From Dendrolimus kikuchii (taxonomy: Eukaryota > Arthropoda > Insecta > Lepidoptera > Lasiocampidae): a stretch of 64,000 nt of DNA. The notes under the pieces are model-generated. The model ran no database searches. It saw nothing but the letters and a program-made list of their open reading frames with translations, and was not told the origin of the DNA. Below, piece after piece: positions 13,501 through 28,400 of the stretch (positions are counted from its first letter, which is position 1; every line of letters starts with the position of its first letter). The DNA is taken from positions 2,118,001-2,182,000 of the forward strand of contig CM034398.1 in assembly GCA_019925095.2 (NCBI GenBank), read 5' to 3'. The position numbers and the translations under genes were made by a program.

Positions 13501-16367
13501 TTAATTTGGGGGATATACAATATGTGTGTTTGTCTACGGATTATTTCGTACGGTGGATAAGAGTTTCGGTGACCAATATGCCCCTTCATCTGCCCCATTC
13601 CTCTATCCCATATTTTCTATGCCATCCTAAAGGCTGGCAACACACACGACAAAAATAACCAAAAAGACGAAGGCAAATCACCAAAAAAAACTATCCCACT
13701 TTCTAGGATAACCTTTACATAAATCTATCCCATTATCCGGGATGAAAAGTATCCCATGTTCACCCTCGGAATTGAAAATATATGTACACCAAGTTTCAGC
13801 TAAATCGATCCCGTAGTTTTTCCGTGAAAACGGAACAGACAGACAGTTACTTTCGCATTTATAATATTAATAGGGACTGAATTTCGACTCGTTAAATATT
13901 TCATAGGAATGGGTTGCCCCCTCCCCCCTCCTTGGGACCCTTACGTAATTAATGAATGCCCCCCAAGAGATATTCTGCATACCCATGCCATATTTGAGCA
14001 GGGTCCGCACGATCCTCTGTTGGGTCTGCGGCTCCAGGTAGGTGTGGTAGGGCGCCATCGCCGCTAACGCCGGCAGCGCCGCGTTGTGGAACTCCGACGC
14101 CAGCAGCTTGGCCCCGCTCACGCGCAGCACCTCCGGGAAGTTCAGGCTACGGTCTGAGATCTGCCGATATACGAGTGAATTGTTCAAGTGGACCACCATG
14201 GCCACCACATAGTGGCTACGTTCCCCAAGACGCTCATAACGACCATGTTTACGACCGCGATTTTTACCGTTCCACTTGCTTGCCGGCGTTACAATCATAA
14301 ACTGGCAACGAGAATTTCTCGATTGCTACTTGCACGCAGTAATACTAGGTCGGGTTATATTTCATTTGTATAATCAGTGTGGCGGTATTACTGTTGGAGC
14401 TTAACCTGTTCTACTCTGCTAGGGGCGGAGCCCCCAATACTGCAATCAAACAGTCAGTCCGCCTTACACCGTCCGGCGACGCTTACGCATACAATAAGCC
14501 ATACATCGTATTACCTTTGTGGCGTATAATTACTTGTACCGTGGTCGAAATAAAGCGTATCCTATCATAACAGTCCACTGATTACTACAAGAACCACACA
14601 CACATCCAGGAGGAGTCTAGACATGGTCCTTCGAGCCAGATGTGTGTGTGGCTCTTGTACTAATCAGTGGATTGTTATGATATGATGAGCTTTATTTCAA
14701 CCACGGTACAGGTAAACGATGTATATGATCTGTTATATGCGTAAATGTCGCCGGACGGTGTAAGGCGGACTAACTGTGTGATTGCAGTATTGGGGGCTAG
14801 CAGAGTAGAACAGGTTAAGCTCCAACAGTAATACCGCCACACTGATTATATAAATGAAATATAACCCGACGTAGTATTACTGCGAGCAAGTAGCAATCGA
14901 GAAATTATCATTGCCATTCTTTACAGCTTTATAATGTGGACATTTCTCGTCGGTTATTGTATGCTATAAATTAGATTGGCTTGAAAAATGGGTGGCAATT
15001 CGCTGTGCCTAAGTAATAAGTGTTTCCAATATTTTAGTAAATAGTTCACTTACAAGAAGTTTAAAAAATAATCTATACTATCTATACTAATATATAAAGC
15101 TGAAGAATTTGTTTGTTGGCTTGAACGCGCTAATCTCAAGAACTACTGGTCTGATTTCAAAATTTTTTCAGTGTTAAATAGGCGATTTATCGAGGAAGGC
15201 TATAGGCTTTATATCATCACGCTAAGACCAATAGGAGCGGAGCACCAATGAAGGATGTTTCAAAATCGGGTTTTTTTTTCTTTTGAGAGCTTCTGCTGCG
15301 TGCGCTCTGTTAACGGTTACAGTTTCGCAAAAATCATGTGTGGCAGAATTGTTCCCGTTTAAAAGTTCTAAAAAAAAGTCCGCGACAGCATATGTCTATC
15401 TTTTAAGGTTGGCTCACTATAACCTTTTTTTATGCTAACTAAATTTATTCTAAAGTAATGCATTATTTGCTAAGATATTTTTATAAACGTGATATTAATC
15501 CTTATCAAAATAAATAAGTTATTCATCACAAGTATTTAATTTAAAGCAAAATTGCCATTTTCATCATTCAATTTCAATGAAGATCTTAGGAGATATCGCA
15601 GTTTTAAAATAACATCGCAGCAAAATAATGATCAAGTACTGCGCGCGCATTTATGATGTGCAAGGCCGGCGGGCAGTCATTAAGATCTAAAAATATTTTC
15701 ACCTCCTACGTAAACAAAGTCGCGGGTTAAAGTTAGCGTTAGCCCAAAGTAACTATTCCACGCGGACGAAGTCGCGGGCAGGAGCTAGTTAACTAATACA
15801 ATGTAATATGTTCTTAACACTAATATGTGTTGTGGACTAGGTTAAATATTAAAAATTAATTTCGAAAAAAAAATATACGCTTTTGTAATTCCTCTGGCAA
15901 CTGCCAGAAGAGTCACAAAAGCGTAATCAACTGATTAGAAACCTTTAAAAAAAATTCTTTTATCCCGTAAATTTGTTCGTTAAATAAATAATGATACTCA
16001 CCATAGAGCACAAAGTGGAGGCGAGCATATCCAAGTCCTGGGCCCGCCTGCCGACCACCAGCGCCCTCGCGTTGAGCAAGTGCGGCAACGTTCTCAGAAC
16101 GTAGCCCAGGACGCTCCACTCGCACTCCCGAGTCAGCGCAGCCGTGAGGATCCTCGCCGCCCGACCCACGGCCACCACCACTGAACCCTTCAAAAATTAC
16201 ATCAACTCATAATCTTGAAAAAATATTCTTAATCTATACGAATATTACAAACAGGAAAGGTTTGTTTTTTTTTTGTATTTTTGTACTCAATAAACTCAAA
16301 AACTACTGGACCGATTTCAGAAATTCTTTCACTGTTAGGATGCTACATTATCCCTGAATAATATAGG

Positions 16368-16433
<66 letters not shown>

Positions 16434-19400
16434 GTAGAGTAATTGCAGGTAATAAGATGAATGGAGCGCTAAACTCTTTTATATGAAAAGCCAGAAAGTG
16501 TCTGTAAAGACACACTTGGTGGTCTATCAAGGGGATCGGTACTCTTGAAATTTCCCAGGATTTCCTTCCTTCGGAACCATAAGATCACTTTCACGCAATG
16601 TTCGCTAATCACAAGACACTCTCTGTATTTATTAGAAATCCTTAGTTAGATATCTGTAGTTGAATGAGTTTTTAGTAACATTACTAATGTCGGGGTTTTA
16701 TGGAAATATCCAGGATTCATGTATTGTCAAATTAAAAATCCATTAAATTTTAAATATTGGTAATAATACTCTAATCTTTCCTATCTAATGGGAATGAAGT
16801 CGAGGGCAAATACTAGTTACGTTATAAAAAAAGATTTTTATAACAGTACATACATACATACATAGCTTCACGCCAGTTCCCTTGCGGGGTAGGCACGAAC
16901 AACATAGCGCCATTTAGGCTTATTCTTATACACCTCACTTGCTTCTTTGACATTCATAGCTCTTGTCATGCACGCTCGTCTGTTCTTAAGGCTCCTGACA
17001 TCACCTTCTGCTAGTACACGATCAATTTGATCATGGAAGGTGTGTCGTGGCCTTCCACGACTTCTGCATCCATCCACTTTTGCATTGTATATCTGTTCAG
17101 TCAACAACAATTAACAAATATGTTATTTTATTTATTACATTTTGGTCCGATTTTTCAATCATAAGAAAGGTTATCTGTCGCATAAATTACACTCTGATTA
17201 TTATTGCATGAGTTTAGCAGGCAGGCAGACGGCCCACCTGATGGAAAGCGGTTACCACCGCCTATAGACATTTGTGGGCCGCTGTTATGATTAGATAGAT
17301 AGATAACACTTTATTATACACCAATACAAAAATGAACTTAAAGACTAAGAAGGTGTGTCGTGGCCTTCCACAACTTCTGCATCCATCCACTTTTGCATTG
17401 TATATCTGTTTAGTCATTCTTTCCACACGCCCGAACCACCGGAGCATTCCTTTCCTTACCTTCACCCCGACACTCTCTTGCAGACCAACTCTCTTTCTTA
17501 CTTCGGTATTACGAACGCGGTCCGCGAGCGTCACTCCGCAGTTTACTCTACTTTCATGCTCTCTCTTCCATACGTGAGCGTAGGTACCAGCACCGCGTTG
17601 TGTACGGCGAGCTGGGCCTTCTGGCTGAGGTTCTTAGCGCCTAGAAGTTTACCTAACGCTCCATTCACACTATTCCCCAAATTCACTCTTCTTCCTATAT
17701 CAGCGGTCACCTTCCATCCCTGCTGCTTTATAACAGTAATAATACTATTTGAGCTTTGATTTAGTATGACATCATCTCGATTTGACTCTAAGCACATTTA
17801 GAATAGAATTAATTTTTCCAGAGTGTACCGTACTTTATAGATACTTTGGCTGTTTAGTTACATTTGGCGAGGTCGTTGTTAACATAATAATGATGACTTG
17901 AATGAACTCATGTATTTGACGATGTACGTGTACCGATATTTTTGAACAAGAAGGCTGATTCAAACTTATTAGACGACCTTAGTTATATCGATATTAATGG
18001 TCACTTTCGATGTACTTACTATTTGAACATCTTGGCCGCTCCTTCCTATAAGACGCTGACTGTACATATCGGGAATCGTTCGCGACCTCAATTATTGCAC
18101 AGCGCCATCTATTGGCCTGTAAGTGGTCCACTACAATACAATTTAAGAAAGTAGGCAATGTGACATACTTGGGGCAAATCCTTGGGCTGGGGATGGTGAT
18201 GCTGCTGCCCCCTAACCGCCGGCGGATCCGCCAGCAGGAACGGCGAGCACCTGGGTTTTAGCCTGACCGCGGTGGCGCCGCTCACCGGAGACCCGTTCTC
18301 GTCGTAACAGAACCCGACGCAGTTGAAGGCGTTCGCGCGAAGTCCGAACAGCATGTCGAATATCTGCAACGCGACTGTTGTATAGAAATAGGCAAATTGA
18401 TATTCACAAGTAAATGAAAATTATCATATTGTTTCCAACCGTTTATTTTACTTGTGACGTTTGCATGTCTATCCAGTTACATATTTCTTGACAGTAAAAA
18501 CCAGACGAAACCAGTGATATAATTGTCGTACTTTAGTGTTGTGGGTGACGTAATAGCTATGTAACGCACTGACTATTAATCTATCGACACTATACTCGTA
18601 CGTGAATAAATCGAGAGTAATCGAGATTTGAAAATAAAAAATGTTCTACTTTAAAGCAAAATAATACCGCCATTATTATAAGTGCCATTTTATTTTGATA
18701 ATTTATAAATTAAGTTAAATTAATTAAAACTTGTTTATAAATGAAGTCGATTTTTATAACAAATCGAGTCGGTAATACATTAGGAGATTACTAATTGATT
18801 TGTCATCGAGCTGTCAAAAAATAAAATAAATGCTTAGAAAGGGTCAGTCTTTCACCTCAACTGTTTAGTCAAATTATAAGCAAAAATAGAGAGATATACG
18901 TAAATAAAAATATACGTAAAGAAATTAAATAATTCCTTTAGACTGAATTTAAGCTGCACTATCACGAGCGTCGATAAAACAGTATCTCATTGACTGCTCA
19001 AAGAGGGAGCACGCCGATACAAATTTGTCGGTAAAACAGTTCTGGATATGGTGAATAAAACTACGAAGTGTAAATACTACAACGTTTACAAAAAATGAAT
19101 TGTGTAATAAATGTCATTTCTTTGTTGTACATGACGACAAGTAGGTAAGGTTAATAAGTTATTTATGTATTGTGTATGTATGGACGGCAACACATTTTGA
19201 CATACAAAAATTCTTTCTAAATATAAAATATTGTCGTTTACAAATATCACTTGTCATTAAGGAGATGGCAGAATAGATCGTGTTAATTTTCATTAATCAC
19301 TTCATATACACAAGTCGGTTGGAAGTAAAATTTGTTAAAAATATATCGACTTACATTTTTCCTAATGTCGGGATGATGTACAAACAGTGCAGGCCTCTTA

Positions 19401-22400
19401 TAATGATTGTCTAAATGGTCCAAAAGTACTAAAAAACACCTCGTAGTATGTGTTGCGGGGGCGGCCAATAGTTTGTCGTGAAGTATTTCCAATAGACCTG
19501 ACGCGGCCAACTTCAGGTCGTTAACGTCAGCGTCGGAGGGTATAGCCACGTCCGACACGAACATTTCAAACGGACGATTTAAGATCTGAAAAAGTTTAGT
19601 AGCTATACATACAATCGAGTTTAACTCATTCCGTTCCGGCAAAAATAATCTATGATCGATATTTAGTTATTTCTGAAGCCCTGAGTTACACATGACAACT
19701 GTTGAAGACAGAATGGAACAGATGCCACAGTACAAGGTTGCAATCTTTACAAAGAACTTCACATATTCAGCTACCAAAAGTATGGAATGCGTGACGGTTA
19801 CTATAATTCGAGTTAATTCCTCAAATTCACTGAGAAAGGTATCACCCTCCGGTCCATTGGTCGGCCATGCTGCCACGTCATAGACTCCGTCAAGCGCCAC
19901 CAGGGCGGCATTGGCGTTCCAGTTATTTGACAATAGACAATGTATGCTAGGTAGCACGGTTCTCGCGCGGTCACTGTCCTACGAACATTGGAATTTCGAT
20001 CCCTTTTCGAAGTATGCGGTATTGCCTTTTTCGAGTAAAGAGCCAAATCTTATTACATTGGCTACAATCAATGTAGAAACCGATTCCTGCAGTTCCGCCG
20101 ACCGCTCAAGATTAATGCCGGTAACTATACCAACTTTTGACTATCGGTTATTTGATTATCGATATCCGTTCTTCGTCTTCTATAATTTTTCTGATTGCAG
20201 TTCAGCAAACAGGCACACGGGCCACTTGATGGAAAGCGGTTACCATTGCCTATGGACATTTGCAACACCATAGGTGCTACAAATGCGCTGTTGCTCTCTT
20301 AAGGGAGACTGGAACCTGGTCACTAATGCCGGAACGCAACTCAAAGTTTTTAATACCCTACCACCTGGCTGGGGGTTGTTTTGTCGCCTCTTACGACAGG
20401 CCGCTCGGCCGCAGAAAACTGCATTCTCTCTCCGTTCCTGCACGGATGAAATGAATGAATGCCTCGAAGCTGGCATCCGTTAATTTGCCTACTTCCGTCG
20501 CTTGGTTTTATTTTCAAAATTATCTCGATGACGACAAGTAGATGTTGAGGGTGCAGGTCTGACCTTCTCCAGCAGGTCGATGAGGTCGGTGCAGGCGTCG
20601 GAGGTGGAGGCCTTGGCGAGCACGGTGAGCGCCTTGGCCGTGGCCGCCCGCAGCGCGCACTCGGCGTCCACGGCGCAAGGGCCGAACACTTGCACCGCCA
20701 CTAACTCTATCAGCTCCTCACCGTAGAAGAATCTACAAGTATTTCAATATTATTTTACCAGAGTATACCTCGCGGTAGGTACGCCGCGGGTCAACCTCTA
20801 GTACGTATCTCTTGTTTAAACAGCAGGCGGTACAGGTTATATTGTATTAATTTTTTAAGTATTTGTCCCCGGAAGTCTATCTGTAAATTACATAAATTAC
20901 AAAACCTGACAAAAATGAAAAAAACATGTAAGATAACATGGACCAAGTGGACGAAATGAACAAAATCACAAAACCTAACCTAGATTCCGGGATAATATTT
21001 ACATAAATCTATCCCATTATCCGGGATGGAAAGTATCCCATGGCCACATTCAGTATTAAAATTACATATGTACCGAGCTTCAGCCAAATTGTTCCAATAG
21101 TCTTTCCATAAAAGGATAGCAAACAGAGAGACAAATATGTTTTCATCCCGGAAACTATCCCATGTTTATCCTCGGCACCAAAAAAATATATGTATACCGA
21201 GTTTCAGTCAAATCGGTGCAGTAGTTGTTCCGTGAAAACAGAACAGACAGACAGTTACTTTCGCATTTATAATATTAACAATAGGTATAGGGATTGTTGC
21301 ATGAGTTCAGCGGACAGACCGACAGACCACCGATCACGAACAGCAGGTGTACGCACGCACCTGTTCCGCTTGATGAAGGTGAGTATCTGCTGCAGCGTGT
21401 GCAGGCGCACGTTGAGCCGCGACTCGTTGCGCAGGTACTTGTCGGCCAGCGCCTGCGCGGCGCCCACCCACTCGCTGCCCGTGGGCGCCAGCGCCGCCGC
21501 GCGGTGCGTGATCAGCCGCATCGCCGACGTCTCCTGACCGACAACACCAGTACGCTAACATTAAACAGGCTGCCGACCATACACCGTCCGATTGGGGGCC
21601 CATCCATAGATGACGTCATACGTTAGGGGGGGGGGGGGGGGGTTCCTAAATTTCGTGATGTCACGTTTTAAATTCAAATGTTTTTATTCGAAATAAGTTC
21701 CAATGGAGAACACTTTTTGAAGGTCATACATATAAGGTAAAATTTATTTTTACTTCCTAGTCTACGTACACCGCTTTTTTTTTTAAATTATTATTAACAT
21801 CTCTACGGACTCGAGTTCTGTACCCTTTTTTACTATTTAATTTCTATGAATAATTTTAGAATTATACGCTTATTGTTTATTTTTGTTACTGTGTGTGACA
21901 TTAATTTAGTGATTTTTATGTTGTGGTGTACCTTAAGTATAACTTATTATATTAATTTATCCTATTTTTAATACTAAACTTATACTAATGTAGAGTGTAT
22001 CTGTTACATGCTGGTGTTGTGAGGAAGTGCATGTGCAGTGTGGGCCTTATATCTATACTTATATATATTCTCCTATCTAGTGCCATGTGTGTTGTTTTTT
22101 TCTTTTCTGTGCCTGGGTTATTAATTTTTAGGCTCTTTGTGTGTCTTGGTTTGTTTGTGAAGAGTGCGTGTAATGCATTGCGATGGTAGTGCGCGTTGGT
22201 TTGAGTGTGTGTATAACTTTTATTGTTAGTTATGTGTGTACGTACGTACACCGCTTCGCGACGTGTTATCGCTGTTAAGGAGAAGAAACGGCAAGAAATT
22301 CCCCCGCAACACGTTTAGCTAAAAATTGATTAACTAAAACATTTCTTTTTTAAATAAATTTTGTACAGAAATGTGTTACTTTCCTGAAGGTGATGTCAGG

Positions 22401-25400
22401 TGCCTTAAGAACAGACGAGCGTGCATGACAAGAGTTATGAATGTCAAAGAAGCAAGTGAGGTGTGCAAGAGTAAGCCTAAATGGCGCTCTGTTGTTCGTG
22501 CCTACCCCGCAAGGGAACTGGCGTGAAGTTATGTATGTAGATGTTACTTTTCGGAGAATTAATAGTGCTGTATAAAACAGTGCATACTAAGTAAAACATT
22601 CTACTTTGTACAAAATATATTATAAGAGGTTGGAGCTAGCTGCTATTGTAAATGAAGTTTTGTATATCCATTTATTTTCAAAAAATTTACACTTTTTTTT
22701 AAATATATAAAAAGTAGAAATTTTTTTATAAAAAAATAAATAACATTATTCTTTTATAAAAATACATCAAAAATAAAATATATATTCAATAAAAAAAAAT
22801 ATAAAATCTTGCAGATCACCGCCAGCGGGGCCTAGGGTCCAAACTACCGGTGGTTAGGGCTCCAGAGACAGGAACCTTCTCACAATCCGTGCCGTGTCCA
22901 AGAGTGCTGCCTTCTGTATCTGGCCCTTCACCCAGCCTCCCAGTGAAAGCCTCTCTAGATGACAGTCGAGGCTTTTCGCTATAAGACCGTTGACGGTGAT
23001 AACTATCGGTACAATGCTCGTTGACTCCAGACGCCACATGGCGGTAACCTCGTGAGCAAGATCTAAGTACTTACTACCAAAAGTACGCCGCACGAGCTTT
23101 TTTTTTGGTGCTTCACCACGTGTAAAATGCCCAAAAGGGCTAAAACATCGTCGTCCGTCACCGTTGACGCCAGTGAACAGTTTAAACTGATCGTATGCGG
23201 TGTGAACGAACTGCAGATTGGATCAAGCCTGGAGCGTCATGCCGATTGGACAATAGGCAGCATGGTGTAGGGCCACCATTAGGTGAGTAGCGACGAGTGC
23301 TTGCCTTAGTCAGCCGGACAGAGTAGAGGTCACTGGAGGTAAGACTCAAGCTCCAAAATAAATGGTGTCGGAAGAAGCTTCGGTGAACCTACAGCCCACC
23401 TCACCACATCCCTTAGTCACTCACATCATGTTGCCCTTCGCCAAATTTGTACGGCATGTTTCCCGAAGATTGAATTTTTTTTTTTTTATTGCAGGAGTTC
23501 AGCACACAGGCAGACGGCCCACTTAATGGAAAGCGGTTACCATCGCCTATGGACATTTGCAACACCAATGGTGCTACAAATGCGCTGCTGCTCTCTTAAG
23601 GGTCACCGGAACCTGGTCACTAATGCCGGAACACAACTCAAGGTTGTTATGGCGACATGCTTTAGACCAGGGGTGGTAGCGATCCAGTCGGGAAAATGCC
23701 CTACCACCTGGCAAAGCATCAGGTAGACCCCATAGTTTCAGATCCTTAGTTTCATTGGCAGTTCATCCCAATAGCCCAGTACGTTCTGTTCTCATTTCCT
23801 ACAATAGTCCTACACTGACCGGAATTTGTCCTTGAGTGCATTTTTATATGGTGTAGACCAGGATAACCACGCCAGGCAGTATCACGCTTTTACATTTTTG
23901 TCGTAGGGGCCTCTACATGTTAGCCTTTCCATGGTCCCAGGCAAGCTCTCCAAAAGTCCGGGTCATTTTTATGGCCCGTGGTCTTCAAGAACAATACAAT
24001 AATAATAATAAATAAAATCACTCAGTAAAAATAACTCGTAACACTCCTAGTTTTTATAAATATTTTTTATTACTGGAGAACAGCAGACAGGCTTATGAGC
24101 CACATGATAGAAAGTGGTTACCCTCGCCTATGGACATTTGCAACCCCAGAGGTACTTGCCGGCATTAAAGGGGAAACTAGAATATGGCCACTAATGCCAT
24201 CAAACTTGTTATGGCAGCATACTCTAGACTAAGGGTGGTAGCTATCCAGACGGGCAAATACGCTACCATTCGGCTATGGAGTGTAGAAGCAAGTAGTACC
24301 ATCTCATATGGAGGGGATGTTGAAAAAGTGTCGAGCAATATGCTGCAGATAGAGGTTCAAATACCTACCACAATAGTGCTGGCGTACGAAAAATTGCGAT
24401 ATGAATTAAAAATTATTGAAGTGCCATAAAATGAATAAAATACCAAACATAAAAACAACTAATATTTTCTTAACTTTTCGCGACTTGTATACATAATAAA
24501 ACTACGTTTTAACGGTTTTAAGCGCGGTAATTTTATTTGATTTTGGTTTTTCCGACGTTTCGGCCACTTTTCAGTGGCCGTGATCGCGGAAGACAAAGAT
24601 GTCAAGTGTCAACGAGTATTGTTAAAGTTTTATTTAGCCTACCGCCAACTTGTTAATTTTAATTATTTAAAATTAATTTTGTTTATGGTTATTATTTACT
24701 CTATGGGAGCCTAATCTAATTTACTACCGCTTCGCAACATGTTATGGCTTGAAGAGAAGAAGCGGTGCAAGAAACTCTTCAGCAAACATGCCTAGCTCTA
24801 ATAATTTTATATAATACTAGAGTTTACCCCGCGGCACCGCCGCGCGTCAAACTCTAGTACGTACCTCTTGTTTTAAGAGCAGGCGTTACATATACAATAC
24901 AGTACAATACAGGATATATTGTATTGTATTTTTATGTTGGTGCTATTTGCCCTCGGAAGATTTACTTCATTTTATATCGCAAACTATCCCATCTACCGGG
25001 ATGAATAGTATCTATGTCCATTTTCGATATTCAGACAGACAGATCGAGTGAAAGTCGCATTTTTTTAAAGATTATGAATTTTTATATCTATAAATTTGAT
25101 AAATGATTGATCCCCCATACAAACTTTAATACCTTATTTCAACCCGTTCTAGTTTTATTTATATAACTAAATATTGTGTAAACTACACAAACGACCAAAA
25201 CTACCAAACGTACTAAAACTACCGAAACTACCAAATTACCAACCAAAACTACCAAATCCACCAACTAAAACTACCACAACTACCTAAATTGCCACAACTA
25301 TCAAAACTACCACAACTATCAAAACTACCAAACCTACCAAAACTACGAAAACTACCACAACTACCACAACTACCACAACTACCAAAACTACCACAACTAT

Positions 25401-28400
25401 CAAAACTACCGCAACTACCAAAACAACCGAATATACCAAATCGACCAACTAAAACTACCAAATCTACAAACCAAAACTACCACAACTATCAAAACTACCA
25501 CAACTACCAAAATAACTAAATCTACCAACCAAAACTACCATAACTATCAAATCTACAAACGAAAACTACCTAAACTACCACAATAACTAAATCTACCAAT
25601 CAAAACTACCACAACTACCAAATCTACCGAAACTACCAAATCTACAAAACAAAATTACCACAACTACCAAAACTACTACAGCTACCAAAACTATCACGAC
25701 TACCAAAACAACCGAAACTACCAAAACTACCAGCATAAACTACCGAAAATAGCAAAACTACCAACCAAAACTACCACAACTACCAAAACAACTAAACTAA
25801 ACAAAACTACCTAAACGACCAAATTGACCAAAATAAACAAAATGACGAAAATGGCCAACCACAAATAAAAAACCTATCCTAGATTCCGGGATAAACTTTA
25901 CATAAATCTACCCCAAAATCTATCCCAGTATCCGGGATGAAAAGTTTCTCTTGGCCACCCTCGGTATTGAAATTACATATGTACCGAGTATCAGCCAAAT
26001 CGGTCCAATAGTCTTTCCATAAAAGGATAACAAACAGAGAGACAAATATACTTTTATCCCGGAAACTATCCCATTTTCCGGGATAAAAAGTATCCTATGT
26101 TCATTCTCGGCATCGAAAATATATATATATACTGAGTTTCAGCCAAATCGGTCCAGTAGTTTTTACGTGAAAACGGAACAGACAGACAGACAGACAGACA
26201 GAGTTACTTTCGCATTTATAATATTAATAGGGATTAAAATGGGTGGAAGGAAAAATAAAAGTAATTATCAGTCAAGTTGGTTTGTGTTCCGTTGTACGCA
26301 GAAAGAGCTCACAGTGTCTTGAGGTCTGGCAGCTGGTTTTTGCTGAGTTTGGATCTTAATAGTTTTGATGATTGGATCCCAAACAGGTGGTACTTGCCAA
26401 CCATCATCTCTATTGAAATTTGGGTGTTTTTTGATTTCAATAGCCTCACGCATCATTCTAGGTATGAAACGATTCTCTTTCGCGAGGATTTGTGGGTTAT
26501 CGAATCTGATGTAGTGGTTGGGTTTATCCAGCGTGTGTTCACTGATCGCAGACTTCGTAGACCTTGCGTGTTTGTTGCGAAACGTCGGAAAAACCAAAAT
26601 CAAATAAAATTACCGCGCTTAAAACCGTTAAAACGCAGTTTTATTATAAAAACAACTATTTACATAATCTAAAATAATTTAGTAAATTTTATGCTGTGAG
26701 AAAACGTGTAGGGTGATTTCATTATTGAAATTTTTTAATAATAATAAGCTTTCTTAAAAAGGTTTTTAAATACAAGTCTTTGAGGTCCTGGATATCATGT
26801 AGCAGCAGAGTGCTAGCCAAGACAAGTAAAACGAGCACAAACACGACGGGTCTATCTTGTTTAGTTCAGGAGTTCCTATGGCCACCTTCCGACTCCATCA
26901 TCAGATCAGCCCCATTGTCACGCGATATACATACGCATGCAAAATTTCAGCTCAATCGGAAACCGGGAAGTTGGTCAAATTTAACTTGCAAGATTCCACC
27001 CGAACTTACATACATACATTCATTGCAAGTTAAATGAAAGCTTGTAAAAAAAAACGAAGCGGAAATCCTTCGGTCCTTGTTTATCTTTCTATCTCACTCT
27101 AATGACTTTTGGCGCTTTCTTTAAATTGACCCTGATGCCAAAGTGGCGCCACCCTAATTTAATGAATTTCGATGGATCCTTTTTTTTTTATTGCAGGAGA
27201 TCAGCAGACAGGCAGACGGCCCACCTAATGGAAAGCGGCTACCATCGCCTATGGACATTTGCAACAGCAGAGTTGCTACAAATGCGCTGCTGCTCTCTTA
27301 AGGGAGACTGGAACCTGGTCACTAATGCCGAAACACAATTCAAGGTTGTTATGGCGACATACTTTAGACCAGGGGTGGTAGCTAGGCCGCCCGGCCGCAG
27401 GAAACTGTATTCTTTCTCCATTCCTGCACGGATAAAATTATAACGGATAATATAAGGAGAACCATGTCTGTATATATTCTTTATATACAGACATGGCTCT
27501 CCTTACCCCTACCCCCCATAATAAGAAGAGAGCTCACCGGCCGGTCGTGGCCGCAGTAGTCGATCAGGTCCAGGAGGGCGTCGACGTCGCCGTAGTACTG
27601 GCCGGCGTCGTGCAGCTGCTCCACGCTGGTGATCAGGGCGTGCACACCCGTGTGGATCAACTCGTTTGGGGGGTCGAAGTTTTCTGTTGTTAAAAACAAA
27701 TTTTAAAACACTGTCATTGCTGCGGCGGTTAATGGATTGACGGCCTCTGTGGTTGAGCGGGCTAAGCCTTTGCCGGCGTATCTCACTGCAACGCAGAGGT
27801 TCCGGGTTCGATTCCTGGTATACTAAATTTCGAAAACGTTTTTTCTCATTTCTCCGTTATTTACTATGGTCTGGGTGTCTGGGATCGGCCTCAGAGTAGT
27901 CCGTTGTATATTACCCATAACACAAGCGTAACTTGCTTAATTTGGGGATATACAATATGTGCGTGTTTGTCTGCCGATTATATGCGAAATTAATATATAC
28001 TAAAAAAAAAATCGCCAAAAATAACACTACAAATGGATTGTATCGGGCGGCAAACGTCTTTTTGAAACGGGATCTAGGTTACCTGGACGGACAGCTGCTG
28101 AAGGCTTCCTGGCCGTCCGGCTGTGGTCTGATCTCCCTTAGTTTTACAATGGCGGCACTATCACATCACACGCGCGCGTTCAGAGCGGGATCGATTTACA
28201 CGCTTCAGTAGGTGCCGACGATCGGCAAGCGGCGTATGCGCACGGGGTGAGGATGAAGTTTTTTTTTTTTTTTTTAATTTATTATCCAATATGCTTACAT
28301 TCATATACATTACATTCACATTTGAACTGTGGCACAGAACCCTCATGGGTTTATTCGTGCCGCAGGGAGTCGTGTACACTATATTTTGATTTTAATAAAT

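Larger units (their letters stand above)
24485..26655 (-). mobile_element. Penelope-like element relic with inverted terminal segments
   Basis: Inverted copies of a terminal segment (AACGGTTTTAAGCGCGGTAA then GGTTTTTCCGACGTTTCG) lie at about 24485-24655 and 26570-26655. Minus-strand coding of the endonuclease C-terminus follows the upper one. An inverted terminal repeat joined to a 5'-truncated ORF is a known feature of Penelope-like copies. A complete Helitron (24817-26233) interrupts it. Confidence 0.7.

Noticed and set aside
16002..16193. Alternative exon 13 acceptor at TTCAG/TGG
   Set aside because: Would need a phase-1 exon 12 donor; exon 12 ends phase 0.
25249..25519. Repetitive Cys/Gly/Ser and Pro/Lys/Leu frames on both strands
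   Set aside because: Frames across the ACTACC minisatellite; composition reflects the repeat alone.
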